Below the pieces are notes generated by a model. The model did no database searches. It worked only from the letters and a program-made list of their open reading frames with translations, and was not told where the DNA came from. A DNA stretch of 64,000 nucleotides from Alistipes sp. (GTDB lineage: Bacteria; Bacteroidota; Bacteroidia; Bacteroidales; Rikenellaceae), in contig JAFTVX010000018.1 of NCBI GenBank assembly GCA_017465575.1, forward strand, positions 57,747 to 121,746, given 5' to 3'. This document shows, piece by piece, positions 1-9,055 of this stretch; position 1 is the first letter of the stretch, and every line of letters starts with the position of its first letter. A program made the position numbers and the translations under genes.

Positions 1-2
1 TG

Positions 3-695
3 ATGTTCTCAATCAACAATGAGGGTCAAGCTGTGCCCGCAATGCCCTCAAAGTCGAATAGCAAGGTAGGCTTCTCGATTTACGGCGACTCATTTGGTGC
101 TACCAAGACCGACCATATCGCCTTTATCGAGTTGGGCGTAAATACTATTGCCAACCAATCCTACGACCTCTACACGCCCGAGGAGGCTGCTATGTTGCCC
201 TTTAGTCGTAGCTCTCATTATGTGGCACTGAACCCATTGACAATGAGCGTCGCACTAAACAAGAGCCGTTCACTGAGCTTTAATATGGCATTGGGCTTTG
301 CTATCGAGAACTACAAGTTTGCGGGTAAATACTCGATGAAGTATGATGGTGGCATTATGCGACCCATCGAGCTTGATGGCAATATCAAGAAGTCGAAACT
401 TATTGCTACATACCTACATTTCCCCTTCTTGCTAAACTATAACTTTAGCCGTAAGTTCTTTATCGCAGCAGGTGTAAACCTCGATATCTTGATGAACTCA
501 AAGCTGTTCTTCAAGAAGCCTCGAACCTCTATCGATGGCGAAGTAACTCTCAATCCCATACAGGTGGGTGCCACGGCACGCATAGGCTGGGGTAAGCTCT
601 ACGGCTTTGTAAACTACTCTTTTATGGAGATGTTTAAGCGAGATACAGGCCCTGGTGGCAATCGACTTTCGGCTGGTATAGGTCTCTTCTTCTAA
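3..695 (+). CDS. Outer-membrane beta-barrel protein, 5' end cut off by the window
   Basis: The reading frame is open from the first bases and ends at 695. The ATG at 3 is probably internal, because the product lacks a signal peptide and begins in mid-domain. The roughly 230 visible residues alternate hydrophobic and polar positions with many aromatic residues. They end in a Gly-Leu-Phe-Phe C-terminus, as expected of the last strand of a small outer-membrane barrel of the PorT/OMP_b-brl type common in Bacteroidota. It is followed 18 bases later by the DUF4252 genes on the same strand, so it may share their transcript. Ligand and role cannot be read from the sequence; the barrel assignment rests on pattern rather than on a diagnostic motif. 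Confidence 0.6.
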   Translation: MFSINNEGQAVPAMPSKSNSKVGFSIYGDSFGATKTDHIAFIELGVNTIANQSYDLYTPEEAAMLPFSRSSHYVALNPLTMSVALNKSRSLSFNMALGFAIENYKFAGKYSMKYDGGIMRPIELDGNIKKSKLIATYLHFPFLLNYNFSRKFFIAAGVNLDILMNSKLFFKKPRTSIDGEVTLNPIQVGATARIGWGKLYGFVNYSFMEMFKRDTGPGGNRLSAGIGLFF

Positions 696-712
696 TCTAA
701 ATTTTGGTTAAG

Positions 713-1138
713 ATGAAACGGTTTATATTATTTATAATCTTGTGTTTGCCACTATCGGCAATAGCCCAAACCACAAGCTTCAATAAGCTTATGGACAAGT
801 ACTCTTCGATGCAAGATTGTACGACAATCATAATGGAGCAGGAGATGTTGCGCAGTATGGGTGTAACCTCAGGAGTGGATAGTGTTCTTGTAGTCTCGGT
901 AGAGAGCGAGGTTTTGCTTGATAAGTTTAAGGAGGATGTAGCGCTCGCAACCAAAGGGTATAGCGTGATGATGACCGTGAATAGCGGTGGCGAGATGGTT
1001 AAGATCGTTAGTCGTTCCGAAGGTGGCAAGATTAGCGAAATGATTGTGCTGACAATCTCCTCTGACGAAGGTGTAGCAATCCGTGTAACTGGCAATAACC
1101 TTTCGCTAAGCGAGGCGATGACGCTAATTGATATGTAA
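713..1138 (+). CDS. DUF4252-like secreted protein, tandem copy 1
   Basis: This is a small exported protein of about 141 residues. The ATG at 713 is chosen over an upstream TTG because it gives a clean signal peptide (MKRFILF, a hydrophobic core, then AIAQ). The mature part resembles the DUF4252 family of Bacteroidota: a 'KYSSMQDCTTI' segment followed by a 'MEQEMLRSMG' helix, then alternating strands. DUF4252 proteins have no established biochemical function. The bases around the start (TTTGGTTAAG before ATGAAACGG) are nearly repeated at the next gene, as expected if the copies arose by tandem duplication. Probably co-transcribed with the barrel gene upstream and the two paralogues downstream. 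Confidence 0.65.
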   Translation: MKRFILFIILCLPLSAIAQTTSFNKLMDKYSSMQDCTTIIMEQEMLRSMGVTSGVDSVLVVSVESEVLLDKFKEDVALATKGYSVMMTVNSGGEMVKIVSRSEGGKISEMIVLTISSDEGVAIRVTGNNLSLSEAMTLIDM

Positions 1139-1154
1139 CACAATTTTAGTTAAG

Positions 1155-1628
1155 ATGAAACGATTTATTTTGCTGATTGCGTTGCTATTGCCTATGAGTT
1201 TATCTGCGCAGATTCCCGCTATCGAGAAGCTTGGCAAAGAGGCTAAACGCCACAAGGGCGTAGAGTACGAAAGCGTAGGCAGTTTTATGCTTGGCATGGC
1301 ATCGAAGATGGCTGCAAAAGAGCAGCGAGCAACCTTCGAGATGCTCGACCATATCGATATGATTGTCTCGGAGGACAACACCTTTCTCGACACTCTTGAA
1401 CCCCGATTAAAGTCGATTATCGACGATTTAGGCGCATCGTTTATCGGCAAGACCGACGAAGAGAGAGCAACAAACGAAGTTTATGCTGTAAAAAAGGGCG
1501 ACATAATCACCCAGCTTATCATCTTTACAAAGAGCAAAACAAAGGGCTATGCCGTTACCGCAATGACTGGCGAAATACCCGAAAATCGCCTAGGTGAGAT
1601 AGCGAAGCTTAGCCCTCCGAAGAAGTAA
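1155..1628 (+). CDS. DUF4252-like secreted protein, tandem copy 2
   Basis: This predicted exported protein has about 157 residues. Its signal peptide starts at the ATG at 1155 (MKRFILLIALLLP, then SLSAQ); a longer frame beginning at 1128 overlaps the previous gene and adds no sensible sequence. It is the most divergent of the three copies: it is lysine-rich, with a longer central helical part, but keeps the family layout of signal peptide, helix and C-terminal strands. The leader TTTTAGTTAAG before the ATG matches that of copy 1. No catalytic motif is visible. Membership of DUF4252 is inferred from length, export signal and neighbours more than from strong sequence identity. Confidence 0.55.
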   Translation: MKRFILLIALLLPMSLSAQIPAIEKLGKEAKRHKGVEYESVGSFMLGMASKMAAKEQRATFEMLDHIDMIVSEDNTFLDTLEPRLKSIIDDLGASFIGKTDEERATNEVYAVKKGDIITQLIIFTKSKTKGYAVTAMTGEIPENRLGEIAKLSPPKK

Positions 1629-1652
1629 TTTAATAACTTAAAATTAGTTTAT

Positions 1653-2132
1653 ATGAAAAAGTTTATTGTATTGATTGCTATGTTGTTGCCCTTTGGCGCA
1701 ATGGCAACTGTTCCCGAACTGAACGAGATTGTCGACGACTACTCATCTGTCGATGGTGTTACGGTTGTAAACCTTACGGGCGAGATGCTTAAGGCACAGG
1801 CTGGTGCAGCCGCTGCCGATGCAAACAAGTATCTCGAGGATATCGAGTCACTCATCATTCTACAAAGCGACACCGCAAATCTCACAAAGAAGATTTCGAA
1901 GCAGGTGGATAAGGCTCTTAAGGGCGTAAATCTTGAGAGTTTAGTGGATATTCAAGCCGAAAAGGATAACCGCGTTAGAGTATTTGCCAACCGCGATGGC
2001 GAGACGATTGCCGATATTGTAGTCTATGTAACCGATGGCGACGAGGTTGCTTTGATTATGATTTCGGGCACACTCGATGAGTCAATCCTTGGCGATATGC
2101 AGAGTGGAATAAATGGCATCAGCATCGGCTAA
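1653..2132 (+). CDS. DUF4252-like secreted protein, tandem copy 3
   Basis: This exported protein of 159 residues has a signal peptide ending near GAMA. The segments 'DDYSSVDGVTVVNLTGEML' and 'NRDGETIADIVVYVTDGDEVALIMISG' are typical of DUF4252, and this is the clearest family member of the three. Function is unknown; in Bacteroidota such genes often occur in small clusters with envelope proteins. It is the last gene of the block: a strong hairpin at 2154-2179 separates it from the convergent rubrerythrin gene. Confidence 0.7.
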   Translation: MKKFIVLIAMLLPFGAMATVPELNEIVDDYSSVDGVTVVNLTGEMLKAQAGAAAADANKYLEDIESLIILQSDTANLTKKISKQVDKALKGVNLESLVDIQAEKDNRVRVFANRDGETIADIVVYVTDGDEVALIMISGTLDESILGDMQSGINGISIG

Positions 2133-2153
2133 CAAACCTATAAATAGATTGAG

Positions 2154-2179
2154 AAAAGAGGGCTTAACACCCTCTTTTT
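2154..2179. terminator. Bidirectional intrinsic terminator between DUF4252 block and rubrerythrin
   Basis: AAAAGAGGG at 2154-2162 pairs with CCCTCTTTT at 2170-2178 around a seven-base loop. T runs follow on the plus strand and, by symmetry, on the minus strand, so it can end both convergent units. Confidence 0.75.
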
Positions 2180-2186
2180 CTTTTGC

Positions 2187-2768
2187 TTAATAGTTATCTG
2201 CCATAGGTTCGAAATACTTCTGTTCGTGGTCGCACGAAGGACATAGTTTCGGAGCAATAGCACCTCGGACAATATAGCCACAATTGCGACATTGCCAGAT
2301 AATTTCGCCATCACGACGGAAGAAGTCACCATCGGTAAGTCGGCTTAATAGGCGTAGGTAGCGGCGTTCGTGTTCACGCTCCACCTCCGCCACAAAGCGA
2401 AATACGGCCGATATCTTCTGAAAGCCCTCGGCGTGGGCTGTCTCGGCAAACGAGGAGTATAGCACCTCCCACTCTTCGTGCTCGCCCTCGGCAGCAGCAA
2501 TCAAGTTCTCCTTGGTCGAGAGAATGATGCCCGCAGGGAATGTGGCGTGATGAATGGTTGCACTGCCTCCCTCCAAGAACTTAAAGAAGCGCTTGGCGTG
2601 CTCCTTCTCTTGGTCGGCTGTGGTGTTGAAGATGGCGGCAATCTGCTCATAACCATCTTTCGATGCCTGCTTCGCAAAGAAGTTGTAGCGGTTGCGTGCC
2701 TGACTCTCGCCGGCAAATGCCTTCAATAGATTCTCTTCGGTAAGAGTTCCTTTAAGTGTGTTTCTCAT
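2187..2768 (-). CDS. rbr: Rubrerythrin
   Basis: Non-haem di-iron peroxidase of the cytoplasm that reduces hydrogen peroxide in anaerobes, with electrons arriving through its own rubredoxin-like domain. The N-terminal ferritin-like domain shows the iron ligands in GES (Glu21), QEKEH (Glu54, His57) and the later VEREHE motif. The last 35 residues carry two Cys-x2-Cys pairs (CRNC and CPSC) of the rubredoxin domain. The ATG at 2768 gives a standard 193-residue protein beginning MRNTLKGT; the longer frame adds ten residues that do not resemble the family. It stands alone, convergent with the DUF4252 block and divergent from ettA. Presence of this enzyme fits an anaerobic or aerotolerant lifestyle. 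Confidence 0.95.
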   Translation of the reverse strand: MRNTLKGTLTEENLLKAFAGESQARNRYNFFAKQASKDGYEQIAAIFNTTADQEKEHAKRFFKFLEGGSATIHHATFPAGIILSTKENLIAAAEGEHEEWEVLYSSFAETAHAEGFQKISAVFRFVAEVEREHERRYLRLLSRLTDGDFFRRDGEIIWQCRNCGYIVRGAIAPKLCPSCDHEQKYFEPMADNY

Positions 2769-2850
2769 AGTACGATAGAAAAGTTTTACGCTAGTCATTC
2801 AGCAAATTGCAGGCCAAAGCGAGGGTTAAAAACTCGATTAGTGAGGGCTA

Positions 2851-2882
2851 TTTGCTTTTTACCTTAATTTTATCTATCTTTG
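2851..2882 (+). promoter_or_regulatory. Bacteroidota-type promoter of ettA-hisS
   Basis: TTTG at 2851-2854, a 20-base spacer and TATCTTTG at 2875-2882 match the phylum's -33/-7 consensus. The start codon of ettA lies 36 bases further on. Confidence 0.75.
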
Positions 2883-2917
2883 CACACTAATCTTTGAAAC
2901 AATAAATTATACACAAT

Positions 2918-4597
2918 ATGGCAGACGAGAAAATTATATTTTCTATGGTTGGTGTAAGCAAGGTGCTTAACAACAACAAGAAGATTTTGAACAACATCTA
3001 CCTATCGTTCTTCTATGGCGCTAAGATTGGTATCATTGGTCTTAACGGCTCGGGTAAGTCTACCCTTATGAAGATTATCGCAGGTATCGACAAGAGCTTC
3101 CAGGGCGAGGTGGTATTCTCTCCTGGTTACACCGTAGGTTATTTGGAGCAGGAGCCTCAGCTCGACCCTACCAAGACTGTTAAGGAGATTGTTGAGGAGG
3201 GTGCAGCATCTACCGTAGCACTCTTGAAGGAGTACGAGGATATCAATATGAAGCTCTGCGAGCCTATGTCCGACGACGAGATGGCACGCCTTATCGAGCG
3301 TCAGGGCGAGCTTTATGAGAAGATTGATCAGGTGAATGGTTGGGAGCTTGACAGCGTCTTGGAGCGTGCTATGGATGCTCTGCGCTGTCCCGATGGCGAC
3401 CAGCCCGTGAATGTTCTCTCTGGCGGTGAGCGCCGTCGTGTTGCGTTGTGCCGTCTGTTGTTGCAGCAGCCCGATGTCTTGCTTTTGGATGAGCCTACCA
3501 ACCACCTCGATGCCGAGAGTATCGACTGGTTGGAGCAGCACCTTCAGCAGTACAAGGGTACGGTTATTGCCGTTACTCACGACCGTTACTTCCTTGATAA
3601 TGTGGCAGGTTGGATTCTTGAGCTCGACCGTGGTGAGGGTATTCCTTGGAAGGGTAACTACTCTGGCTGGTTGGAGCAGAAGACCCAGCGTATGGCTATG
3701 GAGGAGAAGCAGGAGAGCAAGCGCCGCAAGACCTTGGAGCGTGAGTTGGAGTGGGTGCGTATGTCACCCTCGGGTCGTCACGCCAAGTCGAAGGCTCGTC
3801 TTTCGGCTTACGATAAGATGATGAATGCCGACACCAAGGAGCGTGAGGAGAAGCTCGAGATCTATATCCCCAACGGTCCTCGCTTGGGTGATGTCGTTAT
3901 CGAGGCACAGGGCGTAACGAAGGCGTTTGGCGACCGTGTGCTCTACGAAAACCTTGAGTTCTCGTTGCCCCCCGCAGGTATCGTAGGTGTTATCGGTGCT
4001 AATGGTACAGGTAAGACTACCCTATTCCGTATGATTATGGGCTTGGAGGAGCCTACCTCGGGTTCGTTCCGTGTAGGTCCTACCGTCAAGCTCGCCTATG
4101 TAGACCAGCAACACAAGTCTATCGACCCCGATAAGACTGTTTACGAGGTTATCTCGCAGAACTCCGACCTTATCCAGCTTGGCAACCGCCAGGTTAATGC
4201 CCGTGCCTATGTAGGTCGCTTCAACTTCAACGGTGCCGACCAGGAGAAGAAGTGTGGTGTATTGTCGGGTGGTGAGCGTAACCGTTTACACCTTGCCTTG
4301 GCGCTAAAGGAGCAGGGCAATGTGTTGTTGCTCGATGAGCCTACCAACGATATCGATGTCAACACCTTGCGTGCTTTGGAGGAGGGTCTCGAGAACTTCG
4401 CAGGTTGTGCTGTTGTTATCTCGCACGACCGTTGGTTCTTGGATCGTATCGCAACCCACATCCTCTCGTTCGAGGGCGACTCGAAGGTTGTCTTCTACGA
4501 AGGCTCATACTCGGAGTACGAGGCTTGGAAGAAGGCTCAGGGCGAGGATACTACCCCTAAGCGTGTTAAGTACAAGAAGTTGCTTGCAGAGCAGTAA
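2918..4597 (+). CDS. ettA: ABC-F protein EttA (energy-dependent translational throttle)
   Basis: Soluble ABC-F ATPase that binds the ribosomal E site and gates the first peptide-bond steps according to the ATP/ADP ratio. Two ATPase domains are visible with no membrane segment. The first has Walker A GLNGSGKST (residues 41-49), signature LSGGERRR and Walker B LLLDEPTNHLD. The second has GANGTGKTT, LSGGERNR and LLLDEPTNDID. The basic linker between them contains the 'GRHAKSKAR' stretch typical of EttA. The length of 559 residues is that of the EttA subgroup rather than Uup or resistance-type ABC-F proteins, and the second-domain 'PTNDID' form also fits EttA. It heads a transcription unit with hisS 24 bases downstream. 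Confidence 0.92.
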   Translation: MADEKIIFSMVGVSKVLNNNKKILNNIYLSFFYGAKIGIIGLNGSGKSTLMKIIAGIDKSFQGEVVFSPGYTVGYLEQEPQLDPTKTVKEIVEEGAASTVALLKEYEDINMKLCEPMSDDEMARLIERQGELYEKIDQVNGWELDSVLERAMDALRCPDGDQPVNVLSGGERRRVALCRLLLQQPDVLLLDEPTNHLDAESIDWLEQHLQQYKGTVIAVTHDRYFLDNVAGWILELDRGEGIPWKGNYSGWLEQKTQRMAMEEKQESKRRKTLERELEWVRMSPSGRHAKSKARLSAYDKMMNADTKEREEKLEIYIPNGPRLGDVVIEAQGVTKAFGDRVLYENLEFSLPPAGIVGVIGANGTGKTTLFRMIMGLEEPTSGSFRVGPTVKLAYVDQQHKSIDPDKTVYEVISQNSDLIQLGNRQVNARAYVGRFNFNGADQEKKCGVLSGGERNRLHLALALKEQGNVLLLDEPTNDIDVNTLRALEEGLENFAGCAVVISHDRWFLDRIATHILSFEGDSKVVFYEGSYSEYEAWKKAQGEDTTPKRVKYKKLLAEQ

Positions 4598-4621
4598 TAG
4601 ACTCTATTCATAGACTAAGTT

Positions 4622-5962
4622 ATGGCACAGAAACCATCTATTCCAAAGGGCACGCGCGACTTCTCTCCCGAGGAGATGATGCGCCGTACCTACATCTTCG
4701 ATACAATCAAGAGCGTATTCCGCCTATTTGGTTATGCTCCGCTGGAGACCCCCTCGATGGAGAATCTCTCTACCCTTTTGGGCAAGTATGGCGACGAGGG
4801 CGATAAGCTCCTATTCAAGATTTTGAACTCTGGCGACTATGGCGCAAAGCTCTCGGAGGAGGAGTTGCGTCAGGCATCAAAGATTTCGGAGAAGGGTCTT
4901 CGCTACGACCTCACCGTACCCTTTGCCCGCTATGTCGTACAGCACCAGAACGAGATTGTCTTCCCCTTCAAGCGCTATCAGATTCAGCCCGTATGGCGTG
5001 CTGACCGTCCACAGAAGGGTCGCTATCGTGAGTTCTATCAGTGCGATGTCGATGTTATCGGCTCGAAGTCGCTGTTGAGCGAGGTAGAGTTGGTAGATAT
5101 CGTTGCTCGCGTATTCCGCAAACTCGGCATCTCGGTAACGCTCAAGATGAACAACCGCAAAATATTGTTCGGTATCGCCGAGTCTATTGGTCACGCCGAC
5201 AAGATGATTGATATCACCGTTGCTATCGACAAGCTCGATAAGATTGGCTTGGATAATGTAAAAGCGGAGTTGCGTGAGCGAGGCATCGACGACGAGGCTA
5301 TCGCCAAGCTTCAACCTATCCTTGAGCTCAGCGGCACAAATGCCGAGAAACTCAGCAAACTAAGCGAGGTAATCGGCGCTTCTGAGACTGGCGTTAAGGG
5401 TATCGAGGAGATGCGCACTATCTTCGACAATGTCGAGGCTTTGGGCATCGCTCTTACCCCCGAACTCGACCTCTCGTTGGCTCGTGGTTTGAACTACTAC
5501 ACTGGTGCTATCTTCGAGGTTAAGGCAAACGACTTCCAGATTGGCTCTATCTCGGGTGGTGGTCGCTACGACGACCTTACTGGCATCTTCGGTATGCCCG
5601 GTATGTCGGGCGTCGGCATCTCGTTTGGCGCCGATCGTATCTACGATGTTATGCTCGGTCTAAACCTCTTCCCCGAGGAGTTGGCTTGCTCAACCAAGGT
5701 ACTCTTTACCAACTTTGGCGAAGCAGAGCAGACTGCATCTATGCGCCTTATCTCTCGTCTTCGCGACAAGGGCGTAGCTGCCGAAATCTATCCTGACCAG
5801 GGTAAGATGAAGAAGCAGATGGAGTATGCCAACCGCCGTGCTATCCCCTATGTCGTTATTATCGGCTCGGAGGAGTTGGCCGAGGGTTGCACTACGCTGA
5901 AGGATATGCGCTCGGGCGAGCAGACCAAGTTATCGTTTGACGAGCTTGTAGAGCGATTGTAA
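4622..5962 (+). CDS. hisS: Histidyl-tRNA synthetase
   Basis: Class II aminoacyl-tRNA synthetase that charges tRNA-His with histidine. Visible motifs are the N-terminal PKGTRDFSP, motif 2 around [15 protein letters not shown], the histidine-specific [15 protein letters not shown] block and the motif 3 region GGGRYDDL. The C-terminal 90 residues form the anticodon-binding domain. At 446 residues it is a normal length. Its position 24 bases after ettA suggests co-transcription of two translation factors, with the S41 protease gene only 16 bases further on. Confidence 0.97.
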   Translation: MAQKPSIPKGTRDFSPEEMMRRTYIFDTIKSVFRLFGYAPLETPSMENLSTLLGKYGDEGDKLLFKILNSGDYGAKLSEEELRQASKISEKGLRYDLTVPFARYVVQHQNEIVFPFKRYQIQPVWRADRPQKGRYREFYQCDVDVIGSKSLLSEVELVDIVARVFRKLGISVTLKMNNRKILFGIAESIGHADKMIDITVAIDKLDKIGLDNVKAELRERGIDDEAIAKLQPILELSGTNAEKLSKLSEVIGASETGVKGIEEMRTIFDNVEALGIALTPELDLSLARGLNYYTGAIFEVKANDFQIGSISGGGRYDDLTGIFGMPGMSGVGISFGADRIYDVMLGLNLFPEELACSTKVLFTNFGEAEQTASMRLISRLRDKGVAAEIYPDQGKMKKQMEYANRRAIPYVVIIGSEELAEGCTTLKDMRSGEQTKLSFDELVERL

Positions 5963-5978
5963 TATTCTGACAGATTAG

Positions 5979-7526
5979 ATGAAACGCTTCGTTATCTTAA
6001 TCGTTAGTTTAGTTGCCTTGTGCGTAAGTGCATCGGCGCAACTTAGCGACCAACAACAGATACAGAAGCTCAACTATCTCTATCAGCAGATACGAAACAA
6101 CTATGTAGATGATGTGCCTCTTGAGCCATTGGTCGAAGAGGCAATCATCGCAACTATCAAGGAGCTTGACCCACACTCAAGCTACCTTTCGAAGGAGGAG
6201 ATGTCGGCATTGCAAAGTCGTCTAAGTGGCGAGTTTGCAGGTGTCGGCATCCGCTATATTATGCACAACGATACGCTCGTAGTGCGCACTACGCTTGATA
6301 ACTCCCCTGCTCGTCGTGCAAAGATTCTTCCTAACGATCGTATAATCACGATTGACAATCGGGATGTTATCGGTATTACGACCGACAGCATCGCTACCCT
6401 TCTGCGAGGTAATCCCAACTCAAAAGTTAGCCTTGGCATTGTTCGTCGTAGCGAGAATAAACCACTGAATATCACACTCCAACGCGATAACATCGAAAGT
6501 AGTGCTATAAGTGCTGCTTTCCGTATTGGCGATATTGGTTATATCTCGGTATCGGCATTCTCAAAGCCCGTAGCCACGGAGTTTTATTCCGCTTACAAGG
6601 CGCTTGGCGATATCAAGAGCCTCGTTGTAGACCTTCGTGATAATGCAGGTGGCGCTATCACCTCGGCAATAGACCTAACTGGGTTGTTTTTGCGTAAGGG
6701 CGATGTTATTGTTAGCACCGAGGGACGAAGCAACACCGTTGTCTACGACAAGAAAAAGGATGGGCCACTGCTCGATATTCCTCTTGTCGTGCTAATCAAT
6801 GAGAATAGTGCCTCGGCAAGCGAGATATTTGCCGGTGCTATTCAAGACCACGACCGTGGCGTTGTTGTTGGCCACACAAGCTTTGGCAAGGGCTTGGTAC
6901 AGCGAGTTCTTGACCTTAAAGATGGCTCGGGTGTCTGCCTTACGACTGCTCGCTACAAGACCCCATCGGGCAGAGTTATTCAGCGCCCATACACTATGGG
7001 CGAGGGCGAGGAGTATATGCAAGATAAGGTGCGCTATATGCACCCCGACTCTATTGCGCACGACGACAAGTTGCTTTTCCGCACCTTAAAGCGCGGTCGC
7101 AAGGTCTATGGCGGTGGCGGTATTACGCCCGATATCTATATTGATATCGACGATATCGTTGTTGCATCTGCTGTTTTGAAGGCGTATGGCGAGGCGATGT
7201 TTGAGCATACGGCAATCGATATCCTCGATAGTTTATCCATAGAGAGTATCATCGAACAATATCCCACCTATAAGGCGTTTAACGATAAGTTCAGGCTCTC
7301 CGATGAGCTAAAAAAGATATTCTATCGCTATGCCGATATAGAGGTAGAAATGCTTTCCACGGTAGATAACGAGTTTATCGAGGCAATGCTTTTGGCGGCC
7401 ATCGCAGAGCCAATTTATGGGGGCTATGCACGACATTATATATATGGTACTTGTTTCGACCCTATGATGCGTCGAGCGATTGCAATTGCAGGCGACGAGG
7501 AGTTAATGCACGATACATTGTTGTAG
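5979..7526 (+). CDS. S41 family carboxy-terminal processing peptidase
   Basis: Exported serine protease of the CtpA/Tsp family that cleaves envelope proteins near their C-termini. A signal peptide (MKRFVIL to ASAQ) is followed by a short helical cap and a PDZ domain at roughly residues 80-165. The protease core follows: Ser279 in SASASE and Lys304 in SFGKG have the same 25-residue spacing as the Ser-Lys dyad of E. coli Tsp. The C-terminal 100 residues are an extra helical part common in Bacteroidota homologues. It sits 16 bases after hisS and may be read from the same transcript. The substrate is unknown. Confidence 0.9.
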   Translation: MKRFVILIVSLVALCVSASAQLSDQQQIQKLNYLYQQIRNNYVDDVPLEPLVEEAIIATIKELDPHSSYLSKEEMSALQSRLSGEFAGVGIRYIMHNDTLVVRTTLDNSPARRAKILPNDRIITIDNRDVIGITTDSIATLLRGNPNSKVSLGIVRRSENKPLNITLQRDNIESSAISAAFRIGDIGYISVSAFSKPVATEFYSAYKALGDIKSLVVDLRDNAGGAITSAIDLTGLFLRKGDVIVSTEGRSNTVVYDKKKDGPLLDIPLVVLINENSASASEIFAGAIQDHDRGVVVGHTSFGKGLVQRVLDLKDGSGVCLTTARYKTPSGRVIQRPYTMGEGEEYMQDKVRYMHPDSIAHDDKLLFRTLKRGRKVYGGGGITPDIYIDIDDIVVASAVLKAYGEAMFEHTAIDILDSLSIESIIEQYPTYKAFNDKFRLSDELKKIFYRYADIEVEMLSTVDNEFIEAMLLAAIAEPIYGGYARHYIYGTCFDPMMRRAIAIAGDEELMHDTLL

Positions 7527-7550
7527 AATATTAGAATTTTGGTAGAAATA

Positions 7551-7582
7551 TTTGGTTGATAAAGAAAATTTATCTATCTTCG
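7551..7582 (+). promoter_or_regulatory. Bacteroidota-type promoter of the PUR-like gene
   Basis: TTTG at 7551-7554 and TATCTTCG at 7575-7582 are separated by 20 bases. The -7 box has one departure (C for T). This promoter lies inside a longer open frame starting at 7552, which supports the ATG at 7621 as the true start. Confidence 0.6.
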
Positions 7583-7620
7583 TTCAACGAAATCCCAATA
7601 TTACTAAACCAAACTTATTT

Positions 7621-7953
7621 ATGGCATTCGACAACAACAACCGTCGTGACCATGACGACTATGGCGAACAGATAACAACAAAGGCCGTACGAGCAGGTAA
7701 GCGCACCTACTTTTTTGATGTTAAGGCTACGCGCGGTGATGACTACTTTTTGACCATCACCGAGTCGCGCAAGCGCACTAACAACGACGGCAGTTCTTCG
7801 TTCTCTCGCCACCAGATATACCTTTACAAGGAGGACTTCGGCAAGTTTATGGAGAGTATCTCGGAGATGATAGATTTCATCAAGGAGCATAAGCCAGAGT
7901 ACTTTGCCGAGCTTGAACGAGCAAAAATCGACGAAGAGTTCGATAACTTATAG
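7621..7953 (+). CDS. PUR-domain (DUF3276) nucleic-acid-binding protein
   Basis: This small basic/acidic protein of 110 residues belongs to the bacterial PUR-alpha-like family (DUF3276), whose Borrelia member BpuR binds DNA and RNA. The recognisable core is 'KRTYFFDVKATRGDDYFLTI' followed by 'SRHQIYLYKEDF', which makes up one PUR repeat (strands then a helix); such proteins dimerise to form the full PUR fold. The start at 7621 follows its own promoter. In Bacteroidota the protein is widespread and abundant, but its target is unknown. A terminator hairpin follows at 7963. Confidence 0.8.
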   Translation: MAFDNNNRRDHDDYGEQITTKAVRAGKRTYFFDVKATRGDDYFLTITESRKRTNNDGSSSFSRHQIYLYKEDFGKFMESISEMIDFIKEHKPEYFAELERAKIDEEFDNL

Positions 7954-7962
7954 CTTTACACA

Positions 7963-7997
7963 GTCTGTCCTACCCCACGGTTCGACAGGCTTTTTTA
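7963..7997 (+). terminator. Intrinsic terminator after the PUR-like gene
   Basis: GTCTGTC (7963-7969) pairs with GACAGGC (7984-7990), one wobble included, and is followed by six T residues. mnmA begins only a few bases later, so mnmA either uses read-through or a promoter overlapping this site. Confidence 0.65.
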
Positions 7998-8004
7998 TTA
8001 TACA

Positions 8005-9018
8005 ATGGAGAGTAAGAGTGTTGTTCTCGGTTTTAGTGGCGGAATAGATAGCCAGAGCGCAGCCCGTCGCCTACGCGATGAGGGCTGGAGGGTTGTTGCG
8101 CTCACTATCAACACCTTGGGCGACGAGGCGATGATGCTTAAGGCACAACGCGCAGCCGAGACATTGGGTATTGAGTGGCTGGGGTACGATGCCTGTAAGC
8201 GCTTCATGAGCGATATCGTCAACTACTTCTGCCGTGAGTATCTCTCTGGTTGCACCCCTGCACCCTGTACTCGATGCAACTCGCTTATCAAGTGGTCGAT
8301 ACTCGCCGAGGTGGCAGACTCTCTTGGAATTAACAAAATCGCTACTGGCCACTACTTCCGTATCGAGCAATACGACGGCAGATATTATGTTGCCAAGGGT
8401 ATTGACCCTGCCAAAGACCAATCCTACTACCTATGGGGTTTGTCGCAAGAGATTTTGAGCCGTGCGATTACCCCAATGGGCGATATGATTAAGAGTGATG
8501 TGAAGCAGAATTTCGAGGATAAGAGCGAGAGTATGGGCATCTGCTTCCTTCGTGGCAAGCACTACTCCGACTTCTTAAGAGAGCGCTGTGGCGAGTTTAG
8601 GTGTGGCGATATTGTGAATTGTGAGGGCGAGGTAGTTTCTCGCCATAATGGCATAGCCCTCTACACCGCTGGTCAGAGGCGTGGTGAAGGTATCCCAGAG
8701 GGTTTAAGGGTGCTTTCGGTAAATGGCGATAGCAACCAAGTTGTTGTAGGAAAAGCGGAACTCTTATATAAACATACGCTTTATATCAACGAGTGTAATA
8801 TCGTGTCCGAAAGCGAGTTGCTAACAGCCAACGATATCACCGTAAAGATTCGTGGTATAGGTCGTAACCCCGAGAAACCCGTAAAGATTGAGCGCTCAAA
8901 TGATGGTTACACTGTAACCACCGACGACCCTGCTTGGGCACCCGCTGTGGGTCAACCTCTGGTTTTCTATCGCAAAAAATTGGTCATTGGTGGAGGAATT
9001 GTTGCGAATTTCAACTAA
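8005..9018 (+). CDS. mnmA: tRNA-specific 2-thiouridylase MnmA
   Basis: Cytoplasmic enzyme that adds sulfur to U34 of tRNA-Lys, -Glu and -Gln using ATP and a persulfide relay. The PP-loop SGGIDS lies near the N-terminus. The first catalytic cysteine is in PAPCTRCN and the second in MGICFL, the usual pair for disulfide-assisted thiolation; the 'TGHY' and 'KDQSYYLW' blocks are also conserved. At 337 residues it is somewhat shorter than E. coli MnmA (368) but complete. Together with mnmE at 27171, the window encodes two of the enzymes that modify the wobble uridine. Confidence 0.93.
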   Translation: MESKSVVLGFSGGIDSQSAARRLRDEGWRVVALTINTLGDEAMMLKAQRAAETLGIEWLGYDACKRFMSDIVNYFCREYLSGCTPAPCTRCNSLIKWSILAEVADSLGINKIATGHYFRIEQYDGRYYVAKGIDPAKDQSYYLWGLSQEILSRAITPMGDMIKSDVKQNFEDKSESMGICFLRGKHYSDFLRERCGEFRCGDIVNCEGEVVSRHNGIALYTAGQRRGEGIPEGLRVLSVNGDSNQVVVGKAELLYKHTLYINECNIVSESELLTANDITVKIRGIGRNPEKPVKIERSNDGYTVTTDDPAWAPAVGQPLVFYRKKLVIGGGIVANFN

Positions 9019-9032
9019 TTATCGTACATTTG
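9002..9032 (+). promoter_or_regulatory. Bacteroidota-type promoter of the DedA-like/aroE unit
   Basis: TTG at 9002-9004, inside the end of mnmA, a 20-base gap, and TACATTTG at 9025-9032. The next ATG is at 9056. Confidence 0.7.
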
Positions 9033-9055
9033 CGCGGATTTAAAAAACGCAAAAT

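Noticed and set aside
7552-7620. 23-residue upstream extension of the PUR-like protein
   Set aside because: It overlaps the promoter and begins with a TTG; the ATG at 7621 gives the normal family length.
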